From: Streptomyces formicae
GTDB lineage: Bacteria > Actinomycetota > Actinomycetes > Streptomycetales > Streptomycetaceae
Assembly (NCBI RefSeq): GCF_022647665.1
Contig: NZ_CP071872.1
Coordinates: 3,534,001 to 3,598,000, forward strand
Direction of reading: 5' to 3'
Length of the DNA: 64,000 nucleotides
In this document: positions 1 through 9,045 of the stretch, in pieces
Position numbering within the stretch: the stretch's first letter is position 1
How the letters are laid out: each line of letters begins with the position of its first letter
Translations under genes and position numbers: made by a program
The notes under the pieces: generated by a model
What the model was told of the DNA's origin: nothing
Database searches by the model: none
Seen by the model: the letters and a program-made list of their open reading frames with translations, nothing else

Positions 1-99
1 GTCAGCGGCTCGTCCAGTCCGTCCATGCGGGTGGGAAACGGCTACGGAGACTGGAACGTCACCTATGCCGACTGGCGCCGGCTCAGCGCTCTCGCCTGA
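1..99 (+). CDS. C-terminal end of an unidentified protein (5' truncated)
   Basis: An open frame enters from the left edge and stops with TGA at 97-99, giving the last 32 residues of a protein that ends GYGDWNVTYADWRRLSALA. The codons have strong third-position GC bias, which supports real coding. The fragment is too short for a family assignment. It is convergent with the surface-protein gene on the other strand. Confidence 0.5.
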   Translation, partial: VSGSSSPSMRVGNGYGDWNVTYADWRRLSALA

Positions 100-261
100 A
101 ACCATCCGCTCCCACCCGGACCGAGTCGGCGATGCCCGCAGCGCTGTCTCAGCCAGGCGGGTATTCGCCTGGAGCCGAGACAGCGCCCGATGGCAGCGAC
201 TGATCCGTCAGGTCTTGGGCTGCCGCGCGAGTGATCTGGGCTTCCCCGCCGGGAGTTGGCG

Positions 262-1692
262 CTACTGCGCGGGGGTGCCGTTCCTCTTCCTGCGGAGGAG
301 AAGCACCGCGCCGCCGCCGACCGCCACAAGCACGACCGCGATGCCCGCGATCACAGGGGTGGCGCCGCTGGAGCCGGTCTCGGCGAGGTCGGTGCCGTGG
401 CCGCCGGTGCTGCCGCCGACCGACGCAGGGCTGGGCTGGGGGGAGGGCGGCTCGCCGCCACCACTGCCACCTGCGGTCTTGCAGTCCAGCACACCGGAGA
501 AGGACTTCCTGAAGTCGCCCTCGCCCTTGATCGTGATGTCGTACGGCTGGTCCTCGGCTACCGGCACGGTCACGGTCTGCGAGGTGCCGGGAGCTGTCTC
601 GTGGTCCTTGCCGGACAGCTGGAAGCGGAACGCCGCATCGCCCTCGTTGCTGACTGTGACGTCCACACCGCCCTTGGCGCAGTTCTTCTCTGCGGTGATC
701 GCCGGGATGGCGCCCTGCTTCTTCCAGGAGACCGCGGCGGCCGCGGAGACCGTCGACTCGCTGGAGCCGGCCAGGATCTGGGTCTGGCTCCTGGCGTGCT
801 CACCGATGCCGGTGAAGGCGCGGCCGACCGGGACCTTGGTGGCGGCCTGCGCGGTCAGCGAAGTGCTGCCGTCCTCGGCGCCCGTGGGCACATCGAAGAA
901 CAGCTGTGTGCCGTCGGCGGCGCTGGTGACCGGCTTGCCGTCCTTGCCGACGACCTTGACTCCGCTCGGCGCGTCGGAGGCCGGGGAGACCGTCACGCTG
1001 TCGGCGTTGGTGTGTACGGTGACCGGACCGAGCTTGCTGCCGGACTTACCGGAGACGGCCGGCGGGTCCAGTGTCAGCGACGCCTTGGGCTCGGCGACGT
1101 TCCGCGCGCTCTGCTGGAGGTAGTCGGCGAGCTTCTCGGCCGCCGGGTCGATGGCGTCCACCTTGACGTGGTCGGAGAAGCGCCAGATGGCGACCTGGGT
1201 GCCGGCCGCGGCGGTCTTCTCGGTGAGTTTCCCGGCGCCGGCCTTGGAAGCCAGCGCGGCCAAGTCGCCGACCTGCGGGTAGGAGTTCTGCAGGACCCAG
1301 CGGATCTTGCCGGCGTCCGCGTTGTTGTGCAGCGACGAGGCGCTCCACGGCACTTCCTGGTACTTGGCCTGCCGCTGCGTGGGGTTGTGGATATCGATGC
1401 AGTACGTCTGGAGTGTGCCGCCGTTGTCGACCGACATCTCGAAGAGCCCGGCGCTGACACGCTGGTCTCCTTCGTCGCTGTGCACGACCGCCTGATCGGA
1501 GATCTTCAGTCCGCCGAGCGTGGCGGTGGCACCCCCGTGTGCCGGAGTGGCCTCGTCCGCCGTGGCGGTTCCCGTGGCGGATATCGCGCCGGCCGCGACC
1601 AGGCCCGAGGCCACGATCACTGCGGCAAGTCGACGTGGCCCGCGTAACAGCGTGCCGTGAGAGCGGAGCGGGAATATCGCCCGTAGGGACAT
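262..1692 (-). CDS. Thioester-domain, LAXTG sortase-anchored surface protein
   Basis: This is a 476-residue secreted protein built for covalent display on the cell wall. It has an Arg-rich signal peptide (about residues 1-46), then a TED-type domain with TYCID (Cys98) and TQVAIW (Gln166). In TED adhesins this Cys and Gln form an internal thioester that can react with amines on a target surface. Two Ig-like stretches and a Gly/Pro/Ser linker follow. The C-terminus is a sorting signal: LAETG, a hydrophobic segment and an RRKR tail. I chose the ATG at 1692 because AGGAGA lies 8 bases upstream and the signal peptide begins there; longer in-frame starts exist. The thioester and sortase roles come from family knowledge. 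The ligand is unknown. Confidence 0.85.
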   Translation of the reverse strand: MSLRAIFPLRSHGTLLRGPRRLAAVIVASGLVAAGAISATGTATADEATPAHGGATATLGGLKISDQAVVHSDEGDQRVSAGLFEMSVDNGGTLQTYCIDIHNPTQRQAKYQEVPWSASSLHNNADAGKIRWVLQNSYPQVGDLAALASKAGAGKLTEKTAAAGTQVAIWRFSDHVKVDAIDPAAEKLADYLQQSARNVAEPKASLTLDPPAVSGKSGSKLGPVTVHTNADSVTVSPASDAPSGVKVVGKDGKPVTSAADGTQLFFDVPTGAEDGSTSLTAQAATKVPVGRAFTGIGEHARSQTQILAGSSESTVSAAAAVSWKKQGAIPAITAEKNCAKGGVDVTVSNEGDAAFRFQLSGKDHETAPGTSQTVTVPVAEDQPYDITIKGEGDFRKSFSGVLDCKTAGGSGGGEPPSPQPSPASVGGSTGGHGTDLAETGSSGATPVIAGIAVVLVAVGGGAVLLLRRKRNGTPAQ

Positions 1693-2354
1693 GGCGCGTA
1701 TCTCCTGACAGAAGGCTTTCTGGGGAAAGGGCGGAAACGCTGGACTCGTCGTCGGCATCGCGCTCCGGTAGCCGGTGCGGCCCCGCATGCTCTGCTCGGC
1801 CGGTGCGCTTGATTTCCTTGGCTTTCTTGCGCTCCGGTGGGAAGAGAAGAACCGCGGGACGGAACGGTGCTGAGCGAGCCGCCCTTCCTTCACATGGCGC
1901 CCCCATACCTATCAGGCAGATGTACGTCGCATCATCCGCAGACAGCGGATCACGCCATCACGATAATGCGGGCCCACCGACTGGCAGGCCGGAGCGGGCG
2001 TCTCGGCCTCCTTGCCCGCCCAGCCCCGCCGGCCGCCCCGAACCCCCGGCGTGTAGGTGCCGTCTCTGCGAACTCCCTTAATGGATAAGGAAATTCACGG
2101 CCGGGTAGTTGTGGGTTCGGTCGGTCACCACGGCCCGGTCCCATGGGACCGAGGCCATCCTGAGCTTCGCTGCGGTACCTCCGTTGCGGCATCGCAGCGG
2201 AGTCCTGGCTGTGATCAGAGATGGCTTGAAGTTCGGGATAATCGCGGGCGGCGGTCTCCATGAGGTCCTGCGGCACGAACGCGGTCCTGCCCAGTCGGCT
2301 TGCATCATCCTGCTGTGGACGCCCTGGACTTGGCGGCGCTGTGCGAGCCGGCCG
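1693..2354. other. 662-bp gap with no supported gene; contains palindromes
   Basis: I see no convincing coding sequence here; short open frames exist on both strands but have no ribosome site or recognisable product. A perfect 16-bp palindrome lies at 2136-2151 (CGGTCCCA and its inverse), and a near-perfect hairpin (CTCCGTTGCG with CGCAGCGGAG) lies about 40 bases to its right. The surface-protein promoter must lie in the left part, but no clear -35/-10 pair was found. Confidence 0.4.
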
Positions 2355-3377
2355 TCAGTCGAAGGGGGCCGTCGGTGCGGCAGTGCCGCTACCGTCGGCC
2401 GCCGCCAGCGCCTCCACCGCCGCGCGGGTCGCCGACTCCACCGTCGTGATGCCGGCGTCCTTCGTCCTGTTGCCGTCGGAGAGGACGGCGATGTGGTAGG
2501 TCCGGCCGGCGGAGTCGATGCGGCCGATGCTGTTGATGACCCACAGGCCCGTCGCCGTCCGCGGCAGCCAGCCGTTCTTGAGGGCAGTCTGCGCGGGCCC
2601 GGAGCCGGCGGGGGTGTCCGCGGCGGCCGAGACGCCCCAGTCCTGGCCCGCGGCTATGTGCTCCATGAGGCCGGCCACGTACGCCCGCGAGGTGGCCGTC
2701 AGCGGGGAGTCGTCGCTGAAAACCGCGTCCAGCAGGGCCAGTTGGTCGGCGGCCGTGGTCCGGGTCAGGCCCCAGTAGTCGTCGTGGCCGCCCTCCGTGC
2801 CGGTCAGCCCGAGGCGTTCGTTGGCCGCCTCCAGGCCGGGGGCGCGGCCGATGGAGTGCCAGAGGGCCAGCGCGGCGGCGTTGTCGCTGTTCTTGATCAT
2901 CGTCGCCGCTCGGGACTTCTCCAGCGCGGTGAGCTCCCGGCCCGCGTCCTGTGTCCGGAGCAGCAGCGCCGCGAGGATGTCGACCTTGACGATGCTGGCG
3001 GTGTCGAACAGCTCATCGCCGTACACGGCGCTCGCGCCGGACTCGGCGTCCCGGACGGCGACCGACAGGCCGCCGTCCGCACCGGCGGCGACGGAGGCGA
3101 GCGCCGCGGTCAGGTCCACGGTCCTGGGCAGGACCTCCGGCGGCGGCGCGGGCGCGGGCTCGGCCATGACTTCCTCCAGGGGCGGGGACGGCGACGGTGA
3201 CGGCGCCACCGTGGTCACGGCGGCGGCGGGTCCGGCCTCCCGGCCCTCCCCGCCCCCGCCGTGCGCCGCGCCGTACGCCGTCGCCATCACCGCGCCGCCC
3301 ATCAGTACGGCGGTGCCCGTCACGGCCCACAACAGCCGGTGCGCGGCCCGGCCGCTCTCAGGTATGCCCATGCCCAT
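2355..3377 (-). CDS. Membrane-anchored serine hydrolase (class A beta-lactamase fold)
   Basis: This 340-residue protein has an N-terminal hydrophobic segment (about 14-36), a Gly/Pro/Ser linker to about residue 85, and a penicillin-recognising-enzyme domain. The SxxK motif is SIVK (Ser128, Lys131), the second motif is SDN (164-166), and a KNG near the C-terminal third replaces KTG. Such proteins are acyl-serine enzymes acting on peptidoglycan or beta-lactams at the outer membrane face. It follows the GH31 gene by 47 bases in the same direction, so it may be read with the sugar operon, although no sugar link is expected from the family. Two ATG codons (3377, 3371) are possible; the ribosome site is weak. 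The true substrate is not known. Confidence 0.8.
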   Translation of the reverse strand: MGMGIPESGRAAHRLLWAVTGTAVLMGGAVMATAYGAAHGGGGEGREAGPAAAVTTVAPSPSPSPPLEEVMAEPAPAPPPEVLPRTVDLTAALASVAAGADGGLSVAVRDAESGASAVYGDELFDTASIVKVDILAALLLRTQDAGRELTALEKSRAATMIKNSDNAAALALWHSIGRAPGLEAANERLGLTGTEGGHDDYWGLTRTTAADQLALLDAVFSDDSPLTATSRAYVAGLMEHIAAGQDWGVSAAADTPAGSGPAQTALKNGWLPRTATGLWVINSIGRIDSAGRTYHIAVLSDGNRTKDAGITTVESATRAAVEALAAADGSGTAAPTAPFD

Positions 3378-3424
3378 GCCCCGCGACGCTAGGGACGCCG
3401 ACTGCGCGGCCTGTGAGAGGCGTA

Positions 3425-5761
3425 TTAACTCCCGGTGAGAAGTGCCGAGGCACGGGGCGTGCCTGCGGGGACGGTGAGGAGGGTGCCGAGCTCCGTCCGG
3501 TCCGAGGCCGCCGGCGACCCGGCGGCGGGCTCCGCGTCCGCGCCGACCAGCAGCACCCGCCACGGCCCCGGCGCCCCCTCCGCCTCGACGGTGACGGTGT
3601 CGCCCTCCCGGCGGGTACGGAACACCGCGGCGGAGGAGCCGTCGGCGGCCGGGATCCGCGTCTGCGTCGTCGTACCGTCGACCGGCGCGTGGACCCGCAG
3701 CGTCACCCCATGCGCCCAGTCGTAGACCGCCTCGTCGTCGCTCTCGCCGAAGGGGATCACCGAGCCGGGGCGGGCGAGCAGCGGCAGGCTGTCGAAGCCG
3801 TACGTCTCGCGCCGCCAGCCCGGGCCCTGGATCCTCGTCCCCGACAGCAGGTGGGTCCAGGCGCCGTCCGGCACGTAGTACTCGACCTCGCCGTCCGCCG
3901 AGAAGACGGGCGCGACGAGAAGGTCGTCGCCGAGCATGTACTGCCGGTCGAGCGTGTGGCAGGCCGGGTCGTCGGGGAACTCCAGCACCATCGCGCGCAT
4001 CACCGGCGTGCCGCGCTCGGCCGCCTGCTGGGCCGCGCGGAACAGGTACGGCATCAGCCGGTGCTTGAGGCGGGTGAAGTCGCGGGTGACCGCCACCGCC
4101 TCCTCGTCGTAGTCCCACGGCACCCGGTACGACTTGCTGCCGTGCAGCCGGCTGTGCGACGACAGCAGGCCGAACTGCACCCACCGCTTGAACACCTCGG
4201 GTGTCGGCGTCCCCTCGAAGCCGCCGATGTCGTGGCTCCAGAAGCCGAAGCCGGACAGACCGAGCGAAAGACCGCCGCGCAGCGACTCGGCCATCGCACC
4301 GAAGTGGGACTCGCAGTCGCCGCCCCAGTGCACCGGGAACTGCTGCCCGCCCGCCGTCGCGGAGCGGGCGAAGAGCACCGCCTCGCCCGCGCCCCGGGCC
4401 TCGCGCAGCACCTCGAAGACGGTCTCGTTGTAGAGCTGCGTGTAGTAGTTGTGCATCCGCTCCGGGTCGGAGCCGTCGTGCCAGACCACATCGGTCGGGA
4501 TGCGCTCGCCGAAGTCGGTCTTGAAGCAGTCCACGCCCTGCGCGGCCAGCGCCCGCAGCTTGCCCGCGTACCACTCGCGCGCGTCCGGGTCGGTGAAGTC
4601 GACCAGGGCCATGCCCGCCTGCCACAGGTCCCACTGCCAGACGTCGCCGTTCGGCCTGCGCACCAGGTAGCCGAGGCGTTTGGCCTCCGCGAACAGCGCG
4701 GACTTCTGGGCGATGTACGGGTTGATCCACACCGACACGCGCAGCCCGTGCTCGTCCTTCAGCCGCTGCAGCATCCCCTCCGGGTCCGGGAAGACCTCCG
4801 GGTCCCAGGTGAAGTCGCACCACTGGTACTCGCGCATCCAGAAGCAGTCGAAGTGGAAGACGCCCAGCGGGATGTCGCGCTCGGCCATGCCGCGCACGAA
4901 GCGGTTCACCGTCTCCTCGTCGTAGGAGGTGGTGAAGGACGTCGACAGCCACAGGCCGAAGGACCAGGCGGGCGGCACCGCGGGGCGGCCGGTCAGGGCC
5001 GTGTAGCGGTCCAGGATGTCCTTCGGGGTCGGGCCGTGGACGACGAAGTACTCCAGCGACTGGTCCTCGACGCTGAACTGCACCTTGCCGACGGCTTCGG
5101 AGCCGATCTCGTAGCTGACCCTGCCCGGGTGGTTGACGAAGACGCCGTAGCCCCGGTTGGTGAGGTGGAAGGGGACGTTCTTGTAGGCCTGCTCGCTGGC
5201 GGTGCCGCCGTCCGCCTGCCAGATGTCGACGGTTTGGCCGTTCTTGGTGAACGGGGTGAAACGCTCGCCGAGCCCGTACACCAGCTCGCCGACGCCGAGC
5301 GAGAGCTGGGCCAGCGAGTGGTGCCCGCCGTCGCCGGTGACCGCGAAGCCGGTGCCGCGCGCCTCCGCGGAGGTGAGGACGCGTCCTCCCGCGGTGAAGT
5401 CCAGCCGCCAGGGGGCCGCGGTGTCCACGCGCAGGGACAGCTCCCCGGCCGCCAGCTCCAGCAGCGAACCGTCCCGGGTGACCTTCGCCGCGTGGCCCGG
5501 CTCGGCGCGCAGCGCGAAGTCCGGGCCGCGTTCCGCGGCGCCCGCGTGATGGGTGGAGCGGATGCCGATCACGCCCTCGGCGGGGGACCAGCACTCGACG
5601 GTCAGCAGCGGGCTGTTGAGGGTGTGGCCGCGGTCGGTCACGCGGCGCACGGGGGCGTAGAGCGTGAACCGGTCGTCGGTGACGTGGACGTCGGCGACCT
5701 CCGCCGCGTACGACGCCTGGACTCCGTCACGCATGAGCCAGTAGCCGTCGGTGAACTTCAT
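3425..5761 (-). CDS. yicI: GH31 alpha-xylosidase, YicI type
   Basis: This is a 778-residue cytoplasmic enzyme that aligns with E. coli YicI along its whole length. The nucleophile region CFKTDFGERIP puts the catalytic Asp at 416, and FPVHWGGD puts the acid/base Asp at 482, the same numbers as in YicI. YicI-type enzymes release alpha-xylose from the non-reducing end of isoprimeverose and xyloglucan oligosaccharides. There is no signal peptide, so substrate must be imported, which fits the upstream ABC transporter. The ATG overlaps the stop of the GH1 gene (ATGA), which implies translational coupling. Substrate assignment comes from the family plus the GH1 partner; alpha-glucosidase activity is possible but less likely. 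Confidence 0.93.
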   Translation of the reverse strand: MKFTDGYWLMRDGVQASYAAEVADVHVTDDRFTLYAPVRRVTDRGHTLNSPLLTVECWSPAEGVIGIRSTHHAGAAERGPDFALRAEPGHAAKVTRDGSLLELAAGELSLRVDTAAPWRLDFTAGGRVLTSAEARGTGFAVTGDGGHHSLAQLSLGVGELVYGLGERFTPFTKNGQTVDIWQADGGTASEQAYKNVPFHLTNRGYGVFVNHPGRVSYEIGSEAVGKVQFSVEDQSLEYFVVHGPTPKDILDRYTALTGRPAVPPAWSFGLWLSTSFTTSYDEETVNRFVRGMAERDIPLGVFHFDCFWMREYQWCDFTWDPEVFPDPEGMLQRLKDEHGLRVSVWINPYIAQKSALFAEAKRLGYLVRRPNGDVWQWDLWQAGMALVDFTDPDAREWYAGKLRALAAQGVDCFKTDFGERIPTDVVWHDGSDPERMHNYYTQLYNETVFEVLREARGAGEAVLFARSATAGGQQFPVHWGGDCESHFGAMAESLRGGLSLGLSGFGFWSHDIGGFEGTPTPEVFKRWVQFGLLSSHSRLHGSKSYRVPWDYDEEAVAVTRDFTRLKHRLMPYLFRAAQQAAERGTPVMRAMVLEFPDDPACHTLDRQYMLGDDLLVAPVFSADGEVEYYVPDGAWTHLLSGTRIQGPGWRRETYGFDSLPLLARPGSVIPFGESDDEAVYDWAHGVTLRVHAPVDGTTTQTRIPAADGSSAAVFRTRREGDTVTVEAEGAPGPWRVLLVGADAEPAAGSPAASDRTELGTLLTVPAGTPRASALLTGS

Positions 5762-7242
5762 CGGGGGTCCTTTTCAGGGGTGGTGCGGGCGCGGTGGGCG
5801 GCGATCAGCTCGCGGTACCAGTGGTAGCTGTCCTTGGGGGTGCGCTCCTGCGTGTCGTAGTCGACCCGGACGATGCCGAAGCGCTGGTCGTAGCCGCGGG
5901 CCCACTCGAAGTTGTCCAGCAGCGACCACACGTAGTAGCCGCGGACATCGACGCCCGCGCGTATCGCCGCGGCGAGGGCGTCCAGATGGCTGCGCAGGTA
6001 GTCGATCCGGTCGGTGTCCCGGACGCGGCCGTCGGCGTCCACCGTGTCGGCCTCCGCCGAGCCGTTCTCGGTGATCAGCACCGGCGGCAGGGCGGGGTAG
6101 CGCTTGGCCAGGTCGACCAGCAGCTCCGTGAAGGTGTCCGGGACGACGGGCCAGCCCATGGTGGTGTGCCGGACGTCGCCGCGCCAGCTCTCCTCGGCCC
6201 GGATGTCGACGGCCGTACGGGTCGCCGGGTCCGGGTCGCGGTACGGGGCGTCGGCGACGGTGATCGGCCGGTAGTAGTTGATGCCGACGAAGTCGAGCGG
6301 TGCGCCGACGAGTCCGAGGTCGCCCGCGCGCCGGTACGAGGGGGACCCGTCGGCGACCTCGCCCCAGGTCCCGGCCTCGTGCTCCGGGTAACGCCCGGCG
6401 AACAGCGGCTCGAACCACACGTCGTTGTGGAGCGTCTCCGCGCGGCGTACGGCGGCCAGGTCGGCCGGCGAGTCCGTGGCCGGAAGGAGCCGGTCCGGGT
6501 TGAGCGTGATCCCGACCTCTCCGGCGCCCGCGGCGCGCAGCGCGCGCACCGCGAGCCCGTGACCGACGAGCAGATGGTGGGCGGCGGCCAGCGCGCCGCG
6601 GCCCTCGCGGGCGCCGGGGGCGTGGGCGCCCGCCGCGTAACCGACGAAGGCGCTGCAGAACGGCTCGTTGAGGGTGATCCAGCGGTCCACCCGGTCGCCG
6701 AGCCGGGCGGCGACCAGTCCGGCGTACTCGCCGAACCGCTCCGCCGTCTCACGCACCCGCCAGCCGCCGCGGTCCTCGAGGGCCTGGGGGAGGTCCCAGT
6801 GGTAGAGGGTGGCGGCGGGGGAGATGCCGGAGTCCAGCAGCTCGTCCACGAGCCGGTCGTAGAAGTCCAGGCCCGCGGTGTTGGCCGGGCCGGTCCCGTC
6901 CGGCTGGATGCGCGGCCAGGCGACGGAGAAGCGGTAGCTGTCCACGCCCAGCTCGCGCAGGAGGGCGACGTCCTCCCGGTAGCGGTGGTAGTGGTCGCAG
7001 GCGGTGTCACCGGTGGCGCCGCCGGCCACACGTCCCGGCTCACGGCTGTAGGTGTCCCAGATGGACGGGCCTCTGCCGTCCTCGTCGTACGCGCCCTCGA
7101 TCTGGTAGCTCGCGGTGGCCGTGCCGAAGAGGAAGCCGCCGGGGAACTGGGGGAACTCGGGGGAGTCGGTGAAGTCGGCGACTTCGGGGTACGAACGGGA
7201 CTCGGGGAGCCCGGAGGGCTCCGGGGGCTCGGGGAAACTCAC
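5758..7242 (-). CDS. GH1 beta-glucosidase
   Basis: This is a 494-residue GH1 enzyme with acid/base Glu193 in TLNEPF and nucleophile Glu392 in ITENG. It hydrolyses beta-linked glucosides from the non-reducing end. The start is a GTG at 7242, 11 bases after the permease stop, with AGGGCGG upstream. The first 30 residues are rich in Pro, Glu and Ser and come before the family core, which begins at FPGGFLFGTA. No signal peptide is present, so it acts inside the cell on imported oligosaccharides. Together with the coupled GH31 gene it would trim xylosylated glucan fragments to xylose and glucose. Beta-galactosidase or fucosidase side activities, common in GH1, cannot be excluded. Confidence 0.92.
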   Translation of the reverse strand: MSFPEPPEPSGLPESRSYPEVADFTDSPEFPQFPGGFLFGTATASYQIEGAYDEDGRGPSIWDTYSREPGRVAGGATGDTACDHYHRYREDVALLRELGVDSYRFSVAWPRIQPDGTGPANTAGLDFYDRLVDELLDSGISPAATLYHWDLPQALEDRGGWRVRETAERFGEYAGLVAARLGDRVDRWITLNEPFCSAFVGYAAGAHAPGAREGRGALAAAHHLLVGHGLAVRALRAAGAGEVGITLNPDRLLPATDSPADLAAVRRAETLHNDVWFEPLFAGRYPEHEAGTWGEVADGSPSYRRAGDLGLVGAPLDFVGINYYRPITVADAPYRDPDPATRTAVDIRAEESWRGDVRHTTMGWPVVPDTFTELLVDLAKRYPALPPVLITENGSAEADTVDADGRVRDTDRIDYLRSHLDALAAAIRAGVDVRGYYVWSLLDNFEWARGYDQRFGIVRVDYDTQERTPKDSYHWYRELIAAHRARTTPEKDPR

Positions 7243-7253
7243 AGGGAACCGCC

Positions 7254-8069
7254 CTACTTGACCGATCCGCCGGTGATCCCGGCGGCGATGTACTTCTGGG
7301 CGACGACGAGCAGGATCGCGGCGGGCACGGCGGAGAGCACGGCGGTCGCCATCACCGCGCCCCAGTCGCTGACGTGCGCCCCCACGAACTGGTAGATGCC
7401 GAGCGTGATCGGCTTGACGTCGTCCGTGGTGTTGAGGGTCAGCGCGAACATGAAGTCCGACCAGGCGAAGAGGAAGGTGAAGAGCCCGGCCGTGATCAGC
7501 GCGTTGCGGCTCATCGGCAGCACGATCCGGACGAACGCGGTGAAGCGGTTCGCCCCGTCCACCATCGCGGCCTCCACGACCTCGGTCGGGATGGAGACCA
7601 TGAACGCCCGCAGCAGCACGATCGCGAACGGCAGCCCGAGCGAGGCGTCCGCGAGGACCAGCCCCAGATAGGAGTTGACCAGGCCGAGCTCGGCGTAGGC
7701 GCTGTAGAGGGCGTTGGCGATGACGATGCCCGGCACCATCTGCGTGATGAGCGTGCCGAAGACGATGCCCTGGCCGCCGCGCAGCCCGAACTGGGCGAGG
7801 CCGTACGCGGCGGGCGCGGCCAGCACGAGGCAGACGACGACGGCGCCGAGCGCGACGCCGAAGCTGGTGAGCAGCGAGCCGCCCTGGCTGCTGATCGCCG
7901 TGTCGAAGTTCTTCAGGCTCGGCGCGGTGGGGAACCACTCGGTGGCGGCGATGCTGGCCTCGGGCTGGAGCGCGGTGTTGAGCATCCAGTACACCGGGAA
8001 GAGCAGCACGGCGAGGATCAGCAGTGCGGCGGTGGTGTTCCAGGCGGAGCGGAAACGGAGACGGTTCAT
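7254..8069 (-). CDS. CUT1 sugar ABC transporter permease (MalG-like)
   Basis: This 271-residue inner-membrane protein has six predicted hydrophobic segments and the EAA loop (EAAMVDGANRF) that docks the ATPase. It pairs with the MalF-like permease immediately upstream (6-base gap) and with the lipoprotein further upstream. No ATP-binding gene is present, as is usual in Streptomyces, where a shared MsiK-type ATPase energises CUT1 systems. It probably imports the oligosaccharide used by the GH1 and GH31 enzymes encoded downstream. Confidence 0.93.
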   Translation of the reverse strand: MNRLRFRSAWNTTAALLILAVLLFPVYWMLNTALQPEASIAATEWFPTAPSLKNFDTAISSQGGSLLTSFGVALGAVVVCLVLAAPAAYGLAQFGLRGGQGIVFGTLITQMVPGIVIANALYSAYAELGLVNSYLGLVLADASLGLPFAIVLLRAFMVSIPTEVVEAAMVDGANRFTAFVRIVLPMSRNALITAGLFTFLFAWSDFMFALTLNTTDDVKPITLGIYQFVGAHVSDWGAVMATAVLSAVPAAILLVVAQKYIAAGITGGSVK

Positions 8070-8075
8070 CGTCGG

Positions 8076-9035
8076 TCACTTCCCCTTGCCGAAGTCGGCG
8101 CGGTTGGCCCGCAGGTACAGCACGGCGAAGACCGCGCTGATGAGGATCAGGACGTTGCCCACGACGGCGCCCTGGCCGAAGTCGAGCTGGAGGAAGGACA
8201 GCTGGTACGTGACCGTGCCCAGCGTCTGGGTGGAGTCGGCGGGACCGCCCGAGGTCAGCGCCAGGATCAGGTCGAGGATCTTCACCGTCGACATGAAGCC
8301 CAGCACCAGCACGACGGTGATCACCGGGCGCAGCATCGGCAGCGTGATGCTGCGGAACGTCCGCCAGGCACCGGAGCCGTCCAGCGCCGCGGCCTCGTAC
8401 AGATCGCGGGGGATCTCCTGGAGGCCGCCGTAGAGGATGACCATGTTGAACGGGATGCCGATCCAGATGTTGACGAGGATCGCCGAGAACAGCGCCACAC
8501 CGGGGCTGCTCAGCCACGGGATCCCGTCGGCGGGTACCAGGCCCACCGCGTGCAGGGCGGTGTTCAGCATCCCGTGCTCCTGGTCGAGGATGCGCCGCCA
8601 GACGACGGCGGACACCACCATCGGCACCAGCCAGGGCAGCAGCAGCACGGCACGGATGACCCCGGAGAGCCGGAAGCGGCGGGAGAAGAAGACGGCGAGG
8701 GCCAGGCCGATGGTGAACTGGCCGAGCAGCGAGCCGACGGTGAAGAGGGCCGTGTGCCAGAGGGCGTCGGTGAACAGCTCGTTGGCGAAGACGGCCCGCC
8801 AGTTGTCGAGGCCGTTGAAGGGGGCCTCGCCGGTGAAGTACGTCTTCGGCGTGTAGTGCTGGAAGCTCATCACGATGTTGCGGACGAGCGGATAGCCGAA
8901 GAAGAGCGCCATGTAGGCGAGCGCGGGGACGACGAAGAGCCAGCGCAGCAGCCCGCGGCGGCGCGTCGGGCGGACGGACACGGTGCCGGCTCCGGCGGTG
9001 CCCGTGGCGGGCGCGGTCGAGGTGGTGGTGGTCAT
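8076..9035 (-). CDS. CUT1 sugar ABC transporter permease (MalF-like)
   Basis: This 319-residue permease has a Thr/Ala-rich N-terminal tail, six hydrophobic segments and the EAA loop EAAALDGSGAWRTF. It is the MalF-type partner of the MalG-like permease that follows. The start is ATG at 9035, only 10 bases after the stop of the binding-protein gene, so the genes form one operon. Confidence 0.93.
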   Translation of the reverse strand: MTTTTSTAPATGTAGAGTVSVRPTRRRGLLRWLFVVPALAYMALFFGYPLVRNIVMSFQHYTPKTYFTGEAPFNGLDNWRAVFANELFTDALWHTALFTVGSLLGQFTIGLALAVFFSRRFRLSGVIRAVLLLPWLVPMVVSAVVWRRILDQEHGMLNTALHAVGLVPADGIPWLSSPGVALFSAILVNIWIGIPFNMVILYGGLQEIPRDLYEAAALDGSGAWRTFRSITLPMLRPVITVVLVLGFMSTVKILDLILALTSGGPADSTQTLGTVTYQLSFLQLDFGQGAVVGNVLILISAVFAVLYLRANRADFGKGK

Positions 9036-9045
9036 GGCCGGTTCC

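Noticed and set aside
2355..5594. A very long minus-strand open frame that runs through the GH31 gene into the serine hydrolase
   Set aside because: The upstream two thirds are an Arg/Pro-rich out-of-frame reading of the GH31 gene; only the part from 3377 has family motifs.
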